A stretch of 64,000 bases of DNA from Nectonema munidae (GCA_030549495.1 JAUIRK010000898.1:1860001-1924000), one strand, 5' to 3'; positions 20,241 to 33,496 are shown, numbered from the stretch's first letter. Translations and numbers: made by a program. Notes: generated from the sequence alone by a model not told the origin.

Positions 20241-21737
20241 TTAAAAGTTTTCTTAGTTTTAATACTTTTAATCTCTTTTCCACAAAGTTTTTTTGAGTTC
20301 TTCTACCACCTTTGTTCTACAAGATAATAAACTTTTAAGATTCTTTTAAGATCTATTTCCTCAATATTATCACCTATTTGTTTTTCTTTCAAACATTTTA
20401 ACTAACTCTTGATATCTACTTGAACTTTCTGTCTTCAAGTAGATGTTGAATCGCCCTATCTTTTTTACTTTTCTCCTTTGTTTTTAGATATAGATGTGAT
20501 ATGAAATTTGTGTGGATCAATATCAATCCCTGGATACTTGAATTTTTGACATATTTTTTTTTCTGTGATTAAAAGTTATTTGACTATTTCGCCTCTTTTG
20601 GGTCTTCCTTTGCTTTATCTACCCATCTATTTTTAATTGACCATTAAATACTGAAAATTAATTTTTCTCTGGACTTCCAATAAATTATATTTATAAAAAA
20701 ATTTTTCTCCCTATTAAAATTGTTATATGAAACATAATAATTTATTAAAATTTAATTTAATAAAATTATTTCTTACCCTTCTCACTTAATTATTTTTTAT
20801 TTTTTATAAAATTACTCTAAATTCTTTTTATTATTGGTATAAAAATTTTGAATCTTGAATAAGATTTTAAAATTACTTCCATTTAGTTTTATATTTAATT
20901 TTGTTTATATTTTCTTTATCATCTTTCTATATCATTTATTGTCGAATATTTTTAAACCTTTCACTCAGAACGAAGCAATATAGAGTTATCTTTTCAAATT
21001 ACTTCAGCCTGATTAATGAGCCAAATATTCTGAAAAAAACATTCATAAAAAGACAGCAACCTTTCCTTACTTTGAACATTTTAATGATAGTTCTTTCAGG
21101 AAGCATTAAAAATGTGTATTTTTCTTTGTACTTGAGTCATAAAAAGTGGCTTCTCAAGTTCAAATAAAATAAAAGGATATGATATTTTTTCAGAAGTTTA
21201 GATGCTAGCTTATACAAGCACTCAAGCTTCGTTTTTCATAGTTTGAGATAAAGGGAATATGCATAGGCACCTTTGCCCAGATTGTGTTTTCAAGGCCTGG
21301 CAAGGGCCAGGAACTATAATTATAGATTTACAAAATATGTACGCATGCGCACTTATACTTTCATATATACTACACGTATACTGTTTTTTTAAATGTTTCA
21401 ATCTGTCAATGGTTTGCTTTATATAGAAAGGTTATGAAAATAAAAATTATTTATAAACAATTATTTTGTTTTTATTAAAACGCACAGTGTATTACTTTTA
21501 TAATTACAAATAAGAAAAATTGCAACAAAACCCCATCCAATGCGAAATTTGGGCTTGTGTTTCTTCACAACCGTCTCAATATTTGATGAAATGCTGGAGG
21601 CTGTTACTCTTTGGTTAGTTATATTTAAAAGAATGAATAATTTAGTCTTTGAATTGAGTTGAACTATTTTTACTTTTTAATTGCTTTTCAGGCCTGATTT
21701 TATAGATCTAAATGGGCATTTTTCTTAGTGGTTTAAA
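20241..21737. other. T-rich to AT-rich spacer
   Basis: Continuation of the T-rich flank, then ordinary AT-rich sequence. No gene or element recognised. Confidence 0.45.
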
Positions 21738-22979
21738 AAATGAAATATGACGACTTATATTTAACTTTTGGTTTTACTGCATTAACGTATGGTGGGGAAA
21801 AGGAACATAAGTCTTTTGTGTTCTGAAGTGTTAGCATACACTTTTCTAAAGTCCGTCAAGTCAAGCTTGCTTTGGAAGGGAAGCATCAGACAATTTTTTG
21901 TTTTACAAAACCCTTAGCAGTAGAATCACTGCAAGAGAAATATTTTACAAGGTGGACAATTTTTTACATCGCATGTTAATTAAGCCAGAACATCCAATTA
22001 GAGTGTGTACTGACCTGTGCTTTAGCAATGTTTTATTTGTTTTTATACTCTGATTAAGCAAAAATCTCCAGATGTACTGGTACCCACGGTGCTATTCATT
22101 GCCAGGCCTTAATAAAGAAAGCCATACCTGATGGGTTGAAAAGTTTTCTCAATGAAGTCATTAAAACCGAGTATTAATTGAAGCAAATGCCTTCAACTCT
22201 TGTTTGTTTTCAGAGTTATACAAAGAAAATGATTCGAAAATTCTTGCTGTACTCAAACGTGAGGCAGCTTTCCAAACGATACTATGGAAAGAAATACAGC
22301 AATTTCTGCAAAGCAAACTGAACATGCATGTAGAATTTTCTGATGTCCATTTACGTATATTCCTATCATTTTTAGTGAACATATTTGAATCTATGAATTC
22401 CCTTAACCTTGGGTCAAGTACTCCATTGTCATAAAAAATTGATAGCTTTTGAAATGAAGCTGGAATTATGGCATACTTAGACAAGAAATTTGCTAGATTT
22501 TCCAATATATTTATTGATGAAAATAAGATTTTGATCAATAAAATGTCCTGGAGGCCATAAAACACCATGTACTATATCTTAGTCAAAAAATTTCTCCTTT
22601 TCCAAACATTTGAAAAATATTATCAATTAACCTCGTTTATAATCTCGATTAGTAATCTGGCCTCAGAAGGCATCTTAATGATTTGATTAATGATTGAGGA
22701 GGTGCAAAACATGTTTTTTGTGAAATGTCTCATAGCGCTTCTTCGATTGAAATGTGACAGTCTTATGCTGATGTTGCAAAGATGGCTCTGAAAGTTCTGA
22801 TTCGATTTGCTACTACGTATGAGTGTGAGAAAGCGTTTTTCTTGCTACTTGCAATTGAAACCAAATTCCGAAACAGATTGGAACTGAATAAAGATATTGG
22901 AGTTGCATTGACAAAACTGGTTTAGATGCATCCACTCCATTTATTGATGAGATTATTCAGACAATTTTTAAATAAACAA
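21738..22979 (+). mobile_element. hAT transposase fossil, ZBED5/SCAND3-like, copy A
   Basis: The + strand frames carry pieces of the ZBED5/SCAND3-like hAT family in order: MKYDDLYLTFGFT at the start (21739), a VRQVKLALEGKH finger remnant, RTDLCF-like and LIKQKSPDVL pieces near 22010-22080, EMKLELWH near 22455, and at 22770-22930 the dimerisation domain with ALKVLIRFATTYECEKAF and KFRNRLELNKD. Frameshifts and stops are frequent, so it is long dead. A shorter relative lies at 59826-60265. No terminal repeats were recognised. Confidence 0.75.
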
Positions 22980-24761
22980 TTGTATCAATTTTTTTAGTAC
23001 AGTAGTTTTATTTTTTTTAATGAGACCCGGAGCTATTAAAAAATTATAGAGACCGCTACGTCGAATATTTTTATTATGTTTGTAAACCACTCTTCAAGCT
23101 CAGCAAGAGAACAAAATCATTCATGATAGATTACTACTCATCGGATATAATTAAGCCTTTATCCCTTCTTATTTCCATTTACCAATTATTAAAACGGATG
23201 GTCACAGTCTATCACTAAATATGCTATATTATAACCAAGTGAAGGATCATGACTAAAAATGATCTCTTTTGTAAATCTTTAGGCAGCTGAATTTTTGGTA
23301 GAGCCGATTTTATATTTGATGTTCGAAAGTTAAAAATATTTTTGTATTCTAAAGCTCATATGGAAAGGGTTGTTCTAGAAGACTGACTCATTGGTAATAC
23401 AGTCAGACCTCATTTATCCGACGGTAGATTATTCGACAAACCCACTATCCAATCCAATATTGATCAGAGGAGCCAAATAATTTTTCTCAGACTCTCATCT
23501 AACTAATTGTCAACGAGCTTGGTTCATATCAGATGAATTGGTTAGGTGGATTGATTACTCTGCACTGAAATGCTATAAAAAATATTTGACACTCTCAAAA
23601 ATGTATGGGCTCTTGTTCAAATGACTGGATACATTACTGCTTCTGATCAAATATAGCTCACATTTGCACTATTATATCAAAGAAGTGGACGTTAATGAAA
23701 AAAAAGATTCTAAATATTCATTCTAAGACTTAACATTAAAACAAGAAAACGAATATGGAAAATCTACTCACAAGACAAACAAGTCTTTTAAATGTTATAA
23801 AAAAAGATACATAATTGAGAAAATTGGAAATTATGGGGGAGAGGCTTTTTCGCCCCCTTGAAATCACATTGGGGGCTGTCGCCTTCTAGATGTGCATTGT
23901 GCGCCCCTGACTGAGAGTATGTGATCTACTCGGTAATATTTAAAAGCAAAGCGCATCCCAAAAAAGTGACGACTCAACTGAGAGCGAATAGGAAGTCATG
24001 AAAAAATGATAAAAATCTGGATCAAACATGTCAAAATGTTTACTTATTCAAGCAAGAAATAATAATCTTGATCCAGATTCCAATCGTAGTAGCCTAGATT
24101 GTCGAAATTAGAATTCAAGTTAATGCTGCCTTCGAATGTTCAATCACAAAAGATTCTATCTTCACCATCCAATTTTGAAGTTTTTTAAAAAAGTCATTGA
24201 TATAAGAAATGTTATGCATGTTATTATTGAATTGTGCATAATTATATTCATAAATATCAATAAAACTTTCATTCACGTTTCCTATTTTATTTCTAAAAAA
24301 CTTAAAGGTCTAAATAAAGCGTGGTCCGTGGGCTACATACGCCTCGTGAAAACGCTTGCTATGCAATCAAATGACTATACATTGCTTGCTATGCAATGAA
24401 AAGTATTAAACTTTTCAAAATTTAAGGGCAAAAACGTTAAAGTCTTGTCTTTTAAATTGCAGAGAAATTATTAACCTTGATTCACATAAACTTTTTGTCA
24501 TCACATTCTCACAATAATGTAGCGTATTTTGTTCTTTACCTTTCCTTTGTATATTCGTTCATTTCTTTCTTCTTAAAAAGAAATAATACAAATTTCACAA
24601 AATACTGCCTGATTGCAGTCTATGTACATCTGCTTTCAAGATAATACACATGTATATAGCTTAAATATTTGAATTTTGCTTAACCTTTTGTAGAGTGTCC
24701 TGTTTGTCTTTTGTGGAGGTTAAAACGAATCTTGAGAATTTTACTTTATAGAATCTAGACT
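22980..24761. other. Intergenic spacer
   Basis: No gene found. Near 23401, cagtcagacctcatttatcc resembles one pogo/Tigger-type end, and near 23900 gcgcccctgactg resembles a lone hAT end. Neither has a partner. Confidence 0.4.
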
Positions 24762-25062
24762 CAGTGTCCGCGCTAAGCAAAAATTTTAGGGGGGGGGGGG
24801 CTTCATTGGGGCGCTAATTTTTGAAGTATCAGATTAATCTGCTTCAAGGTGAAAAGGAAGCATATGATGTATTTCTCAAGCCATATCTATACAGATTACA
24901 TTTTCATAAAAGAAATTATCATGAATGCTAGATGTTTGTCATATTTTTTTAGGGTAATGAAAAAATTTTTAGGGGAGCTTGAAAATTAGCTGGGGGGCTT
25001 GAGAAATAGTTGGGGGGGGGGGGGGCTTGTGCCCCAAAATTTAATAGGTAGCACGGGCTCTG
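24762..25062. mobile_element. hAT MITE with poly-G runs, 8-bp target duplication
   Basis: The left end is CAGTGTCCGCGCTAAG, and the right end reads CAGAGCCCGTGCTACC on the other strand. The flanks tctagact (24754-24761) and acgagact (25063-25070) match at 6 of 8 bases. The left 60 bases match the right end of the hAT transposon at 5145-5210, including the G-run, GGGCTTCAT and GCGCTAATTTTTGA. This is therefore a non-autonomous derivative of that family. Runs of 12 or more G lie next to both ends. Confidence 0.85.
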
Positions 25063-25999
25063 ACGAGACTCTAGACGCTTATCTGGACATACTACAAAGT
25101 TTGTTCAAAAGTAAAATTTTGTTAAGTTCTATTTTTAGTCGAAAACTAAATTGATAAAGCATGTTTAAGGTTGTCTTCGGTTTCCAGCATTCAACCTTCA
25201 TCGTTCGATACAAATTGTACTTTATTGGTGAAAGCAGTAGAAACTTCTGAGTAAATGTTACATACTTACATACACTATTTTTACACTATCTAATTTAAAA
25301 TTTTTTATCAAGTTTATGTTAGTGGAAAAATTAAATATTTAACATAATTGCAAAATTAATAGGATAAAATTAGCAAATTTTGCGTAAAATCTCACGACCT
25401 GGCAGCATTGCATTTGTGTCATACTGGTCGCAACGGCTTAGCAAACACACATGCAATTTTAACTATATAAACACATTCTTCCACTGCTTGTCGATGAGTT
25501 TCACAACGATGTCTCTTAGTATAAGATATATTGAAGCCTAACATCTCATTTTTATCGGTTAATGATCAATTTAAATGTTTGTTCAATCAAAAAAGTGTTT
25601 GATAGACAAAGTGTATGATTGATTATCAATGAGTACATCCGATAAAACAACATGTGAAAATATAAAAAGACAGCAATTTTTATGCGATTTACCGGTAGTT
25701 TCGGTTAAAAAGTAGAGTTTTCATCCTCTCTCCTTCAAATGGAAGTCCTTATTAATTATTAAGTTATGCGGTGTAATTATTAAGTGTGTGCTTATTTAAA
25801 TTCTTTAGAAAACAAATATATTCGAGGAAGAGAGCATCTAAATTTTTCCGAAAAGAAGGAATACGTCTTTAATTTAAATGCTAAAAGATACGGTAAGTGG
25901 ATATCAAAAAATCTTTACTCGTCAAATGAAGAAAGTGAAAAGTCAGGGTGAATTTAACTTTTATACATACAGAGGCATCATTCATAGGAGCTGTTGTAG
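25063..25999. other. Spacer downstream of CAB39
   Basis: AT-rich, with no coding frame or element recognised. The CAB39 3' untranslated region must extend into this stretch, but I see no unambiguous polyadenylation hexamer close to its stop. Confidence 0.4.
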
Positions 26000-27001
26000 C
26001 TACTTTAGTTCCTTAATCTGTTTAATCAAGTAGGATTTTTCATCGTTGAATTGTTCGTCTTCGCAGCGATCTGTCTGAAAGTCCGACAAAAAGTGCATCA
26101 TCTTTTCTTTATTTCGCAGCAGAATTTCAATGATCGGTTTCGTTTTGTTAGGATTCGCAACAAAAACTTTAAAAACGTGAAATGCTTCGAATTGTATGCT
26201 CTTGCTCTTGTCCTTCAGCATATTCATGATCAACTTCAAGTTCTCCGTACTAGATATGTACTTGGTCATGATGGAAAAGTTGTTTCTGTCAAGAAGCAGC
26301 TCGGCCAATAGTTTCAAAGATTGGCGCCTCGTGACGTAGTTACTGGACACAAGGAGGTTTTCAAAAGCAGAAAAGAAGCTATCGTAGTTGTTCTGCATGA
26401 ACTCCGCACACAACAACTTGTGACGTGTAATGGCGTCCTTGAAGGATGCGAAGGCATCAGATGCCACGTCAAAGCTCGGCAACTCGATGAAGGTGAAGAA
26501 ATTGTAGAAGTGGGAGGAGAGCAGGAGCAGGCGCGTCAAGCTCTCGTGACGCAGACACTCTCTCAGCATGGTGCCGCAACTCAGCGCTATGTCGTGCGTG
26601 TTGTAGCCGGCAAGCAGCGTGAAGAGTATCTCTGGGCGGGAACAGATGTACTCGACGGTTGGACACCGAGTTGCCGTCCGCAAGCGCAGCAGATTAGTCA
26701 GGATCTGGACCACGTCTTTTTTGCTCTCAAAGTCCAGCTTACTCAAGTTGTGGAGTAGGAGAATGATTATGTCATGGCCCAATATCTCCTGTGTTAGCTG
26801 GCTGATGTTTTCAACGTTGCAGTCGGTGTCCGTGGAAGAGGAAGATGCTATCAAAATGTTTTTGGCAGCTAATAAATACTTTGCAATTTCTTCCGACGCT
26901 TTATCCACCTTTTTATCCCCCTTCTCCAAGAGTATAATGTTCTCTTTCAAGGCTTTGATAATTTCTACAGGCGATTTTTGAGATTTGCCAAAAAGTGGCA
27001 T
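26000..27001 (-). CDS. CAB39: Calcium-binding protein 39 / Mo25 scaffold
   Basis: Mo25 is a cytosolic helical-repeat scaffold. With the pseudokinase STRAD it locks the LKB1 (STK11) kinase in its active form, and it also activates MST/SPAK-type kinases. The single open frame encodes 333 residues against about 341 in human. It is recognisable end to end: [11 protein letters not shown] at the N-terminus, [88 protein letters not shown] and [16 protein letters not shown] near the end. Start ATG and stop TAG are intact. It has no intron here, so it is either naturally single-exon or an intact retrogene. GC content is visibly higher than in the flanks. Frames on the + strand across it are shadows. 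Confidence 0.96.
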   Translation of the reverse strand: MPLFGKSQKSPVEIIKALKENIILLEKGDKKVDKASEEIAKYLLAAKNILIASSSSTDTDCNVENISQLTQEILGHDIIILLLHNLSKLDFESKKDVVQILTNLLRLRTATRCPTVEYICSRPEILFTLLAGYNTHDIALSCGTMLRECLRHESLTRLLLLSSHFYNFFTFIELPSFDVASDAFASFKDAITRHKLLCAEFMQNNYDSFFSAFENLLVSSNYVTRRQSLKLLAELLLDRNNFSIMTKYISSTENLKLIMNMLKDKSKSIQFEAFHVFKVFVANPNKTKPIIEILLRNKEKMMHFLSDFQTDRCEDEQFNDEKSYLIKQIKELK

Positions 27002-28299
27002 CGGTTTGTACTCTTAGCGAAGCTTTCTTTCAAAGTAGTGTAATCTTCACTCAAAAGGAAGAACGGAATAAATGTATATACTTGTTAGAATAAGATCTTT
27101 TTATCGTAAAACAGATCACATCGACTAGATTTAATCGTTAACAATTTCATAGAATGCTAAATTAAAAAAGAAAAACTGACATACAGAAACCATAAAAGAT
27201 TATAACTGTCAAAAAATGAGCTGACGTGGCAGCAATTATTAAATGTATAAGCACTTGAAGACCTTTCAAGGCGAAAAAGATTTACTCTGGTACACTCTAG
27301 GCAGTTTTCCCTATAAGGCACCATTTAATTAGAGGACAACAGACCGGAAACAATTTAACGTTATATAATTTAACAAAATATGTCTATATTTTGTTTCATC
27401 ATCATTTAAATGAAAATATGACAAATCTTTTCTTTCTTGCCACGCTGTTTTTTAATGCTTAAAAGCAGGGCTAGCGAGTAGTGATAATAATGTTAAAATT
27501 ATTCCTAGTCCTATTTCGGAATAAATTTTTTATTCAAGTTACTCCTAGTCGTGCTCCTCAACGAGAACTTTTTTGTCATTATCTCACGACTGTCCAAACA
27601 CATTTCGAGATTCTGCTTAACGAGCATCCATATATGACACCCAAAGGTAATGGAGGAGAGGGATAGTAAAACCAAATCAGGAAATGGTGAGTTTTTCAAG
27701 ATTTAATATAAATCTAAAGATGAGTGATAAATGCATTTTGTTACTCTTCTTCTAATGCGAGCGAGCATGTTCTCAATTGGAATGTTCAATTATAGCCGCT
27801 TCTCAAGGAATTTTAGTGACACAGTAAGCGGTTTTGATTAGCCCTTTTTGTAGCCACGTCAAAATTAAACCGAAGGAAAAGTAGGTCAAAAGAGAAAGAT
27901 CAGCTAGATTTTGTGCAAAATGTTACCAAACTTACATTATCTTAATTTACGTAATTTATGAAAAACATTTAAAGTTATTATTTTATTGAAATATTAAAAT
28001 TAGATTCAGATTCACATTAAAATATATTGACATTACTCTTACTCTGCAGCCCTGCTAAAAACATGCACTTTAGCGTATTTTTTTTGAATTTTATAGTCTG
28101 TTTTTCTGGAATAAACTTTTTTTCAAATCAAAAATTAAATACAAGATCACGTCAATCAGTGAAAAATATATTTTGTGAGAACCTCATTCTTCAAATTCTT
28201 ATGAACATCGCGATGTAAACGTTTAAATTTTAGCACAAAATATTTTATCGGTTACAGTATTCTGAAATGATGAGGGGGTATGCCTTTTTTTGTTTCTTT
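27002..28299. other. Spacer upstream of CAB39
   Basis: The CAB39 promoter and any 5' untranslated exon should lie at the left of this stretch. I recognise no coding region or element. Confidence 0.4.
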
Positions 28300-28303
28300 T
28301 TAA

Positions 28304-28433
28304 CCCATTTAAGGCCAAGCAAAGCAGACGATATCTAAAAAAACGCAGACGATTTATATTCAAAGTCATTGAAAAAAGCAGACGAAGATGAAATTACTTA
28401 TGTTCCCAAATAGGAACATTGGCCGTAAATGGG
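28304..28433. mobile_element. piggyBac-type MITE with GCAGACGA repeats, copy 1
   Basis: TTAA flanks both sides (28300-28303 and 28434-28437). The ends are CCCATTTAAGGCCAA and, on the other strand, CCCATTTACGGCCAA, matching at 14 of 15. The interior repeats gcagacga three times. TTAA duplication with CCC ends is the signature of piggyBac elements. Confidence 0.85.
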
Positions 28434-28622
28434 TTAATACAAAATTCTTGTATGACCCAATAAATATTTAGCTGCGAATCTTTCGGTATCATTTTTTAAT
28501 ATGAAAATCTATCAAACGTGTCAATCAATGTCAATTATATAAACTTGAAAATTTTCCTGTTAATTTCTAGGCTTTTTTAGCTGTAAGCCGAATCCTTTAT
28601 TACAAAAAGATACAGTTAAGTC

Positions 28623-29050
28623 CATCGTTTCTCAACCTTTTTACCTTCGCAAAACCCTTGGAATATATAAAATCTTTCAAGGAACGCTACGCAAAAAATA
28701 TTCCCGTATATTTTATCACAGTAAAAGAAAAAGAATTAGATTAAAAACAAAAAAAGGATTCTCAATTAAACTAACGAAAAAAAGGCAATAAAAATTTGCT
28801 TAAATTTTGTCATTCTAAAAATATATGATAATTAAAACGTTAATTAGGATGAAAAAATATATATTAGTACTAGTTTGAGAAAACTTCTCAAACATATTAA
28901 TTTGTAGTGCCTGATAAGATTTTTACTACTTCTTTATGATACCTGATTTAAAAGTGTTCATTAAAAACATCTAAGGTTAAACGTAAAAAAATACCTTACT
29001 ATTTCTTGCGAAACCGTAATGTTCCACGGAACACTGGTTGAGAAAGGCTG
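28623..29050. mobile_element. hAT-type MITE with TTTCTCAACC ends
   Basis: The left end catcgtttctcaaccttttt and the right end, complement of cagcctttctcaaccagtg, are inverted copies of the CAG(T/C)GTTTCTCAACC-type hAT terminus. Flanks gttaagtc and gctcagtc agree at 6 of 8 if the right edge is moved by one base. The interior is AT-rich and non-coding. Confidence 0.65.
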
Positions 29051-32000
29051 CTCAGTCAGTTGAAAGTGACAAAATGGGCATCATTAATTACACACTAAAA
29101 TATCACTTGAAATGCGTATTTATAAAAGTTTTCTCTTGCCATCTGTTTTTCTTTTTGATTCATACAACTTAAAGCACACGATTTTTATCGCGTGGAACCT
29201 TTGGAGACACATTGAACCAGACTGCCGAGAAATCGTCTACGCCATCTAGAGATGGCGGTATGATCAAATGGGGTAAAATGGCTGAAAGTGCACATGCAAA
29301 ATTTGTTTACGAAAAAGTGAGCCAGCTTAAACTCCTTTTCGCCATGCCTTGACTGCTTTAGTGTTAGAACGCGCTGAAACAAAGAGTGTAGGGGTAGACC
29401 CATCAGAAAAGGGTGACCAACACCCTGCAATTGAAGTAAAAATGAGCAACAGTGTGTGCAACGATTCCTAGCAATTAAGTACAAAGAAACGGATAAGTTC
29501 TCCTTCCAAAGTAATTAAGGAATTTGCACAAAAGGTGTGCAATCTATCGCTTAGGCCTGACTTTTGCTCCAGCTAATTAGACACACACACACAAAGAATC
29601 TACGTTCACAAGCTTGAAGGCATGCAAATGTAGGTCATTTCCTAATTCAGCAGAAGTTTGATGAGTAGAAAGAGTAGATGGCATCTTTTTCTTCGCTACT
29701 GCTTTAGCTTTAAAAGCTGGAACTCATTTAGCTTTTGCTCGATCCCCATTTAAGAGAGATACTTTTTAAGAGTTTTGCTTCTTCGTTTTAGAAAAATTGT
29801 CAAAACTACTAACAACTAACTTTAAATAGTAAAATTTTTAAATAATTATAAAACATTTTGGTAAAATATTAAAGAAAAAATAATAATTATTTCAAATTTT
29901 TAATATAAAATCATTTTGTTTGAAATGAGGATAAAAATGTTAATTTCTCTTTTACAATAAAAAGTACATTTTTATTACATATAAAATACGCTATATTGAA
30001 GGAATCGAATTGAAGGCTGCTAACACTTTAAAAAGCTAAAGCGTCAATGATATTTTATTTTATAAGCGCTATGAAAACACTTTCTTGAAAATTTAAATTA
30101 CATTATTCATCAAAAAGAAATATCTGTGTGTTGAGTTTGGTGGTAGAGGCTTTAAAAAATTTAAGAGCAAGCCTCTTGTATATATACCATCGAAAGTGCA
30201 TTGGAACGAACTAGGCACACCAGTGGCATTAATTTCGTACGTAACGAGCGAGTTTTTCCTTGAAAAAACTGGAATATCAGTATAATGGGATAATATGTTA
30301 TCTATTGCCTTACATATGTTTCGAAAGCAAAATAGCCACTCTTTGTGGGGGTGTGTGTGTATATATATAACATATGTAATTTAAAATACTTGTGTAGGAG
30401 AAATTCACAGTTCGTTCGAGATAAGTGTTTTCATGGCTGTGAAGCAGAAAATCAAAGGGGTAACGCGTTTCCACGGTATCTATGTTTTTTTTAATTTTAA
30501 ATAAAGATCGCTACACTAATATTAATTAACTAGCTATTGAGTTAACCATTTGAGAAGCTAAGCATCACTTATTAACTGCTTCATTTCTTAAACAAGATAA
30601 CACCACTTTCAGAAAAATTATTGAAAACAGTAGCGTATGCTTGATATATTAGTAGTTGCTAGTTTTTAAAACAGAATACAAGTGAAAATCCTAGAAGGAT
30701 CCAAGATTGTTCTCTCATAAAGTGTTAAGGATCATGAAGCAGTTAATTACGATCTTCGTTTAGAATTGAATACTATTGAAAAACGTAAAGAGTTGAAGAG
30801 CAAGTTTTAGGAGTGGTTGTCCTTGAGAAGGATTTTTTCAAAAATTTTGCAAAGTTCATTACGTAGAGGATTAAGGAGTTCATCGCTTAAATCTTCTTAT
30901 TTTTAAACTCGGCTCAAACTTCAATAGCGTTAAAACTGAATTATTTTCACATTTAATTCTCATTCCAGTTAATTCGAGTAATCATGGATTTTACAAAATT
31001 TTGAAATCAATAAAATCCTTCATAAAAGGACATGCGCCAGTCATGTCGTTACAAAATCAATGAATAAGGTGTATGCACACAAAAAGTAGGGTGTGTTTTG
31101 AGCCTTCTTAAGAAGACATCATCATCCATACTTTGCACACAATTTGATTTTTATTCTCAATTTCGCATCGATATGGCAAGGGAAAGAGAAGGCCGGATTC
31201 AAAATAAGAGGGCTTTATTAATGCTTAATCCATCTGCCGATAAAAATATTTACTTTGACAAGGGTATTTTATAAAAAAAACACTTAGCAAAATTTTTGCC
31301 ACTTGTAAAACCGTCTCCCTGGTCCCTGCGATGCAAAAAACCATTTTCGCTTGAGAAATCAAAAATTTAGTCATTAAAATAAAGTTGGCGTTATTTTGCA
31401 CTCTTGTTCATTCAAACACTTTTATCAGGCACTTTCACAGCGATTAAAATGCTTTAGGAACATCCTTTGACCAAGTGACAGTTTTCAAAATAATAGCACT
31501 AACAATTTCAGTAGCGACATCTTACTATCTGCATCAAGTATTTTACACATAAATATTAGAAAAAGTATATTATTTATACAAATTCCCTTACAAAATTTTT
31601 TGTTGTTGTATTAAAATATTTAAATAAATGTAAAAACCATTTACCTTAATGATATAAAAACATTCCATCCTTTGTAAAAACAAAATAAAAATCTGCTTTT
31701 AGAGAAAGGAAAGGTTTAAGGCAAAACAATTAATTAAAAATCATTTTCATATTTAAAATGACTATAGTGGTTGAATTTGCTAAAAAAAAAGCATATTTGA
31801 AACTCAAGATGAACATTTGTCAAAGAATTGCACACAAATATTTTGACAAAAATAGGTTTTGTTTGACGAAAGCAACATTGTTAAAATTAGCTATGAAAAT
31901 ATTATCAATGAAACAGCCACATTTTGTTCTACATAATGAAGTTAGAGAATTATTTCGCTCAGAGGTGAATTGTAATGAACATTAGATGATGTCTTTCTCT

Positions 32001-33369
32001 CTCTTTCTCTGCATCTGTTTTCAAATAAGAAAAATAAAGTATAATTCAAATACCATAAATGTGTAATGCATAGGACGCGTACTCCCTGTATACCTTATTA
32101 CGAAGTTTTGCGAACGCAACAAAGCTAGACCCAATATTTTGTCTTATAATTTTAGTTAAATTTAGGTATGTTGGTGTTTTTCTTGTAAATATGCATAAAT
32201 TAATCGAGTAATTTCGAAGATGATTAGATCAAACGATCAGGAATTGAAAATAAGAGGGTAGTGGCTAAGAGAGAGAGAGTTCCTTTTTTACGTCCAAGTA
32301 AAAAAGCCTGGCACTGAATTTATCTAGAATTTGAGCCATATTCCTATTAGATTTCAAAAATATTACTACATTTATATACAAGTAAGAAATTTTTGCGAGG
32401 AATTTTATTTTGCGAAATTCGCAAACACAAAAATTTGGCGAAATTAAAGTCCCTCTAAATTAATTCCCAGAGTTTCAAGTATTTTTATAACATTCATAAT
32501 CTTTCATATATAAAATTAAAAAGCACTGTGATTTCGAAACTAAGTCCTCAGCAAATAAAAAAAACTAAATTTTTTGGGTTAAGCATCTAAAATTTTAGAA
32601 TTATTTTTGTTTTGCGAATTTCTTTTCGAATCATCATTCGCGCAATTTTGTTTCTGGCGAAATGAAAGTACGTTAAAGTGCTTAGCGAGGTAGCCAGTAA
32701 ATCTTAGTTGGAGAGGCCGAATGGGGCAGTGTGCTATTTCTTTACTTTTTTCGGATTTTTCTAAAATTAAGGTAAGAAATGAATGAATGAATGTTGTTTA
32801 AAGCAGCTCTAGTGTTTATCAGCTCTTTTACCTGCATACATGTTTCTTTTCTCTGTTCACATTTCTAAATCAAATGATCATATCTAGATTGCTATAATTT
32901 GCCAAACATCCGGAAGATTTTGGGTTTAAATGAAAAACCTTTAAAACTATAACTTAAAAGTTATGTAAGTTTGAAAAATAAAAACTTTTTCCCAATTTAC
33001 TCAGTTCGAAATGAAATGGTCTTTTTGTAGTACAATTTAAAAGCAATTTTTATAAAAGAATATTGAAAACTAGATCTATTTCAATAATAAAGCAATAGAG
33101 ATTTCATTTTTATATTTAAATAAAATGAAAATAAGATCTTATACACAGAATAAAAACTTTTTTTACCTCCACATAGGAAAAAGGATAAAAAGAAATATGT
33201 TTTGGTTAAAAATATGAAGAGCAAAATAAATTAATTAAAAGTTAGATTGTTAGGTAACCAATGTGTTTCCATCTTTATACTCACTCACAGATTCAAATCA
33301 TTCTAACCCCGACCGTGTAACAACGATTTTAATTATACTAATTAACTAAACAGGGAGCAAAAAAGCTAA
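29051..33369. other. Intergenic spacer, 29.05-33.37 kb
   Basis: No host gene recognised. The stretch at 29185-29500 has a more balanced base composition, and a near-palindromic cgccatctagagatggcg lies at 29237-29255. An open frame on its - strand (99 codons) has no recognisable motif. A short (AC)n lies at 29580 and a GT/TA microsatellite near 30350. The remainder is AT-rich. Confidence 0.4.
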
Positions 33370-33373
33370 TTAA

Positions 33374-33496
33374 CCCTTTCAGGCACAATGGGATAGCAGT
33401 GTCCCATAAAATAAAAATCATCTTCTTAAGTTATATACAAATTCATTGAAAAAGAAAGCAGCGGCTTAATTTTTAGAAAACCCGTGCCTCAAAGGG
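33374..33496. mobile_element. piggyBac-type MITE, 123 bp
   Basis: It is flanked by TTAA on the left (33370-33373) and TTAC on the right, a one-base decay. The ends CCCTTTCAGGCAC and, on the other strand, CCCTTTGAGGCAC match at 12 of 13. The interior is unlike the GCAGACGA copies, so this is a different subfamily. Confidence 0.75.

Noticed and set aside
23401-23460. pogo/Tigger-like terminus cagtcagacctcatttatcc
   Set aside because: No matching inverted end, TA duplication or transposase was found nearby, so it is not called as an element.
26321-26758. Open frames on the + strand across CAB39, up to 145 codons
   Set aside because: These are antisense shadows of the conserved CAB39 frame.
29185-29484. 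A 99-codon - strand frame in a balanced-composition patch
   Set aside because: No family motif, no splice partners, and a low-information composition. It is treated as spacer.
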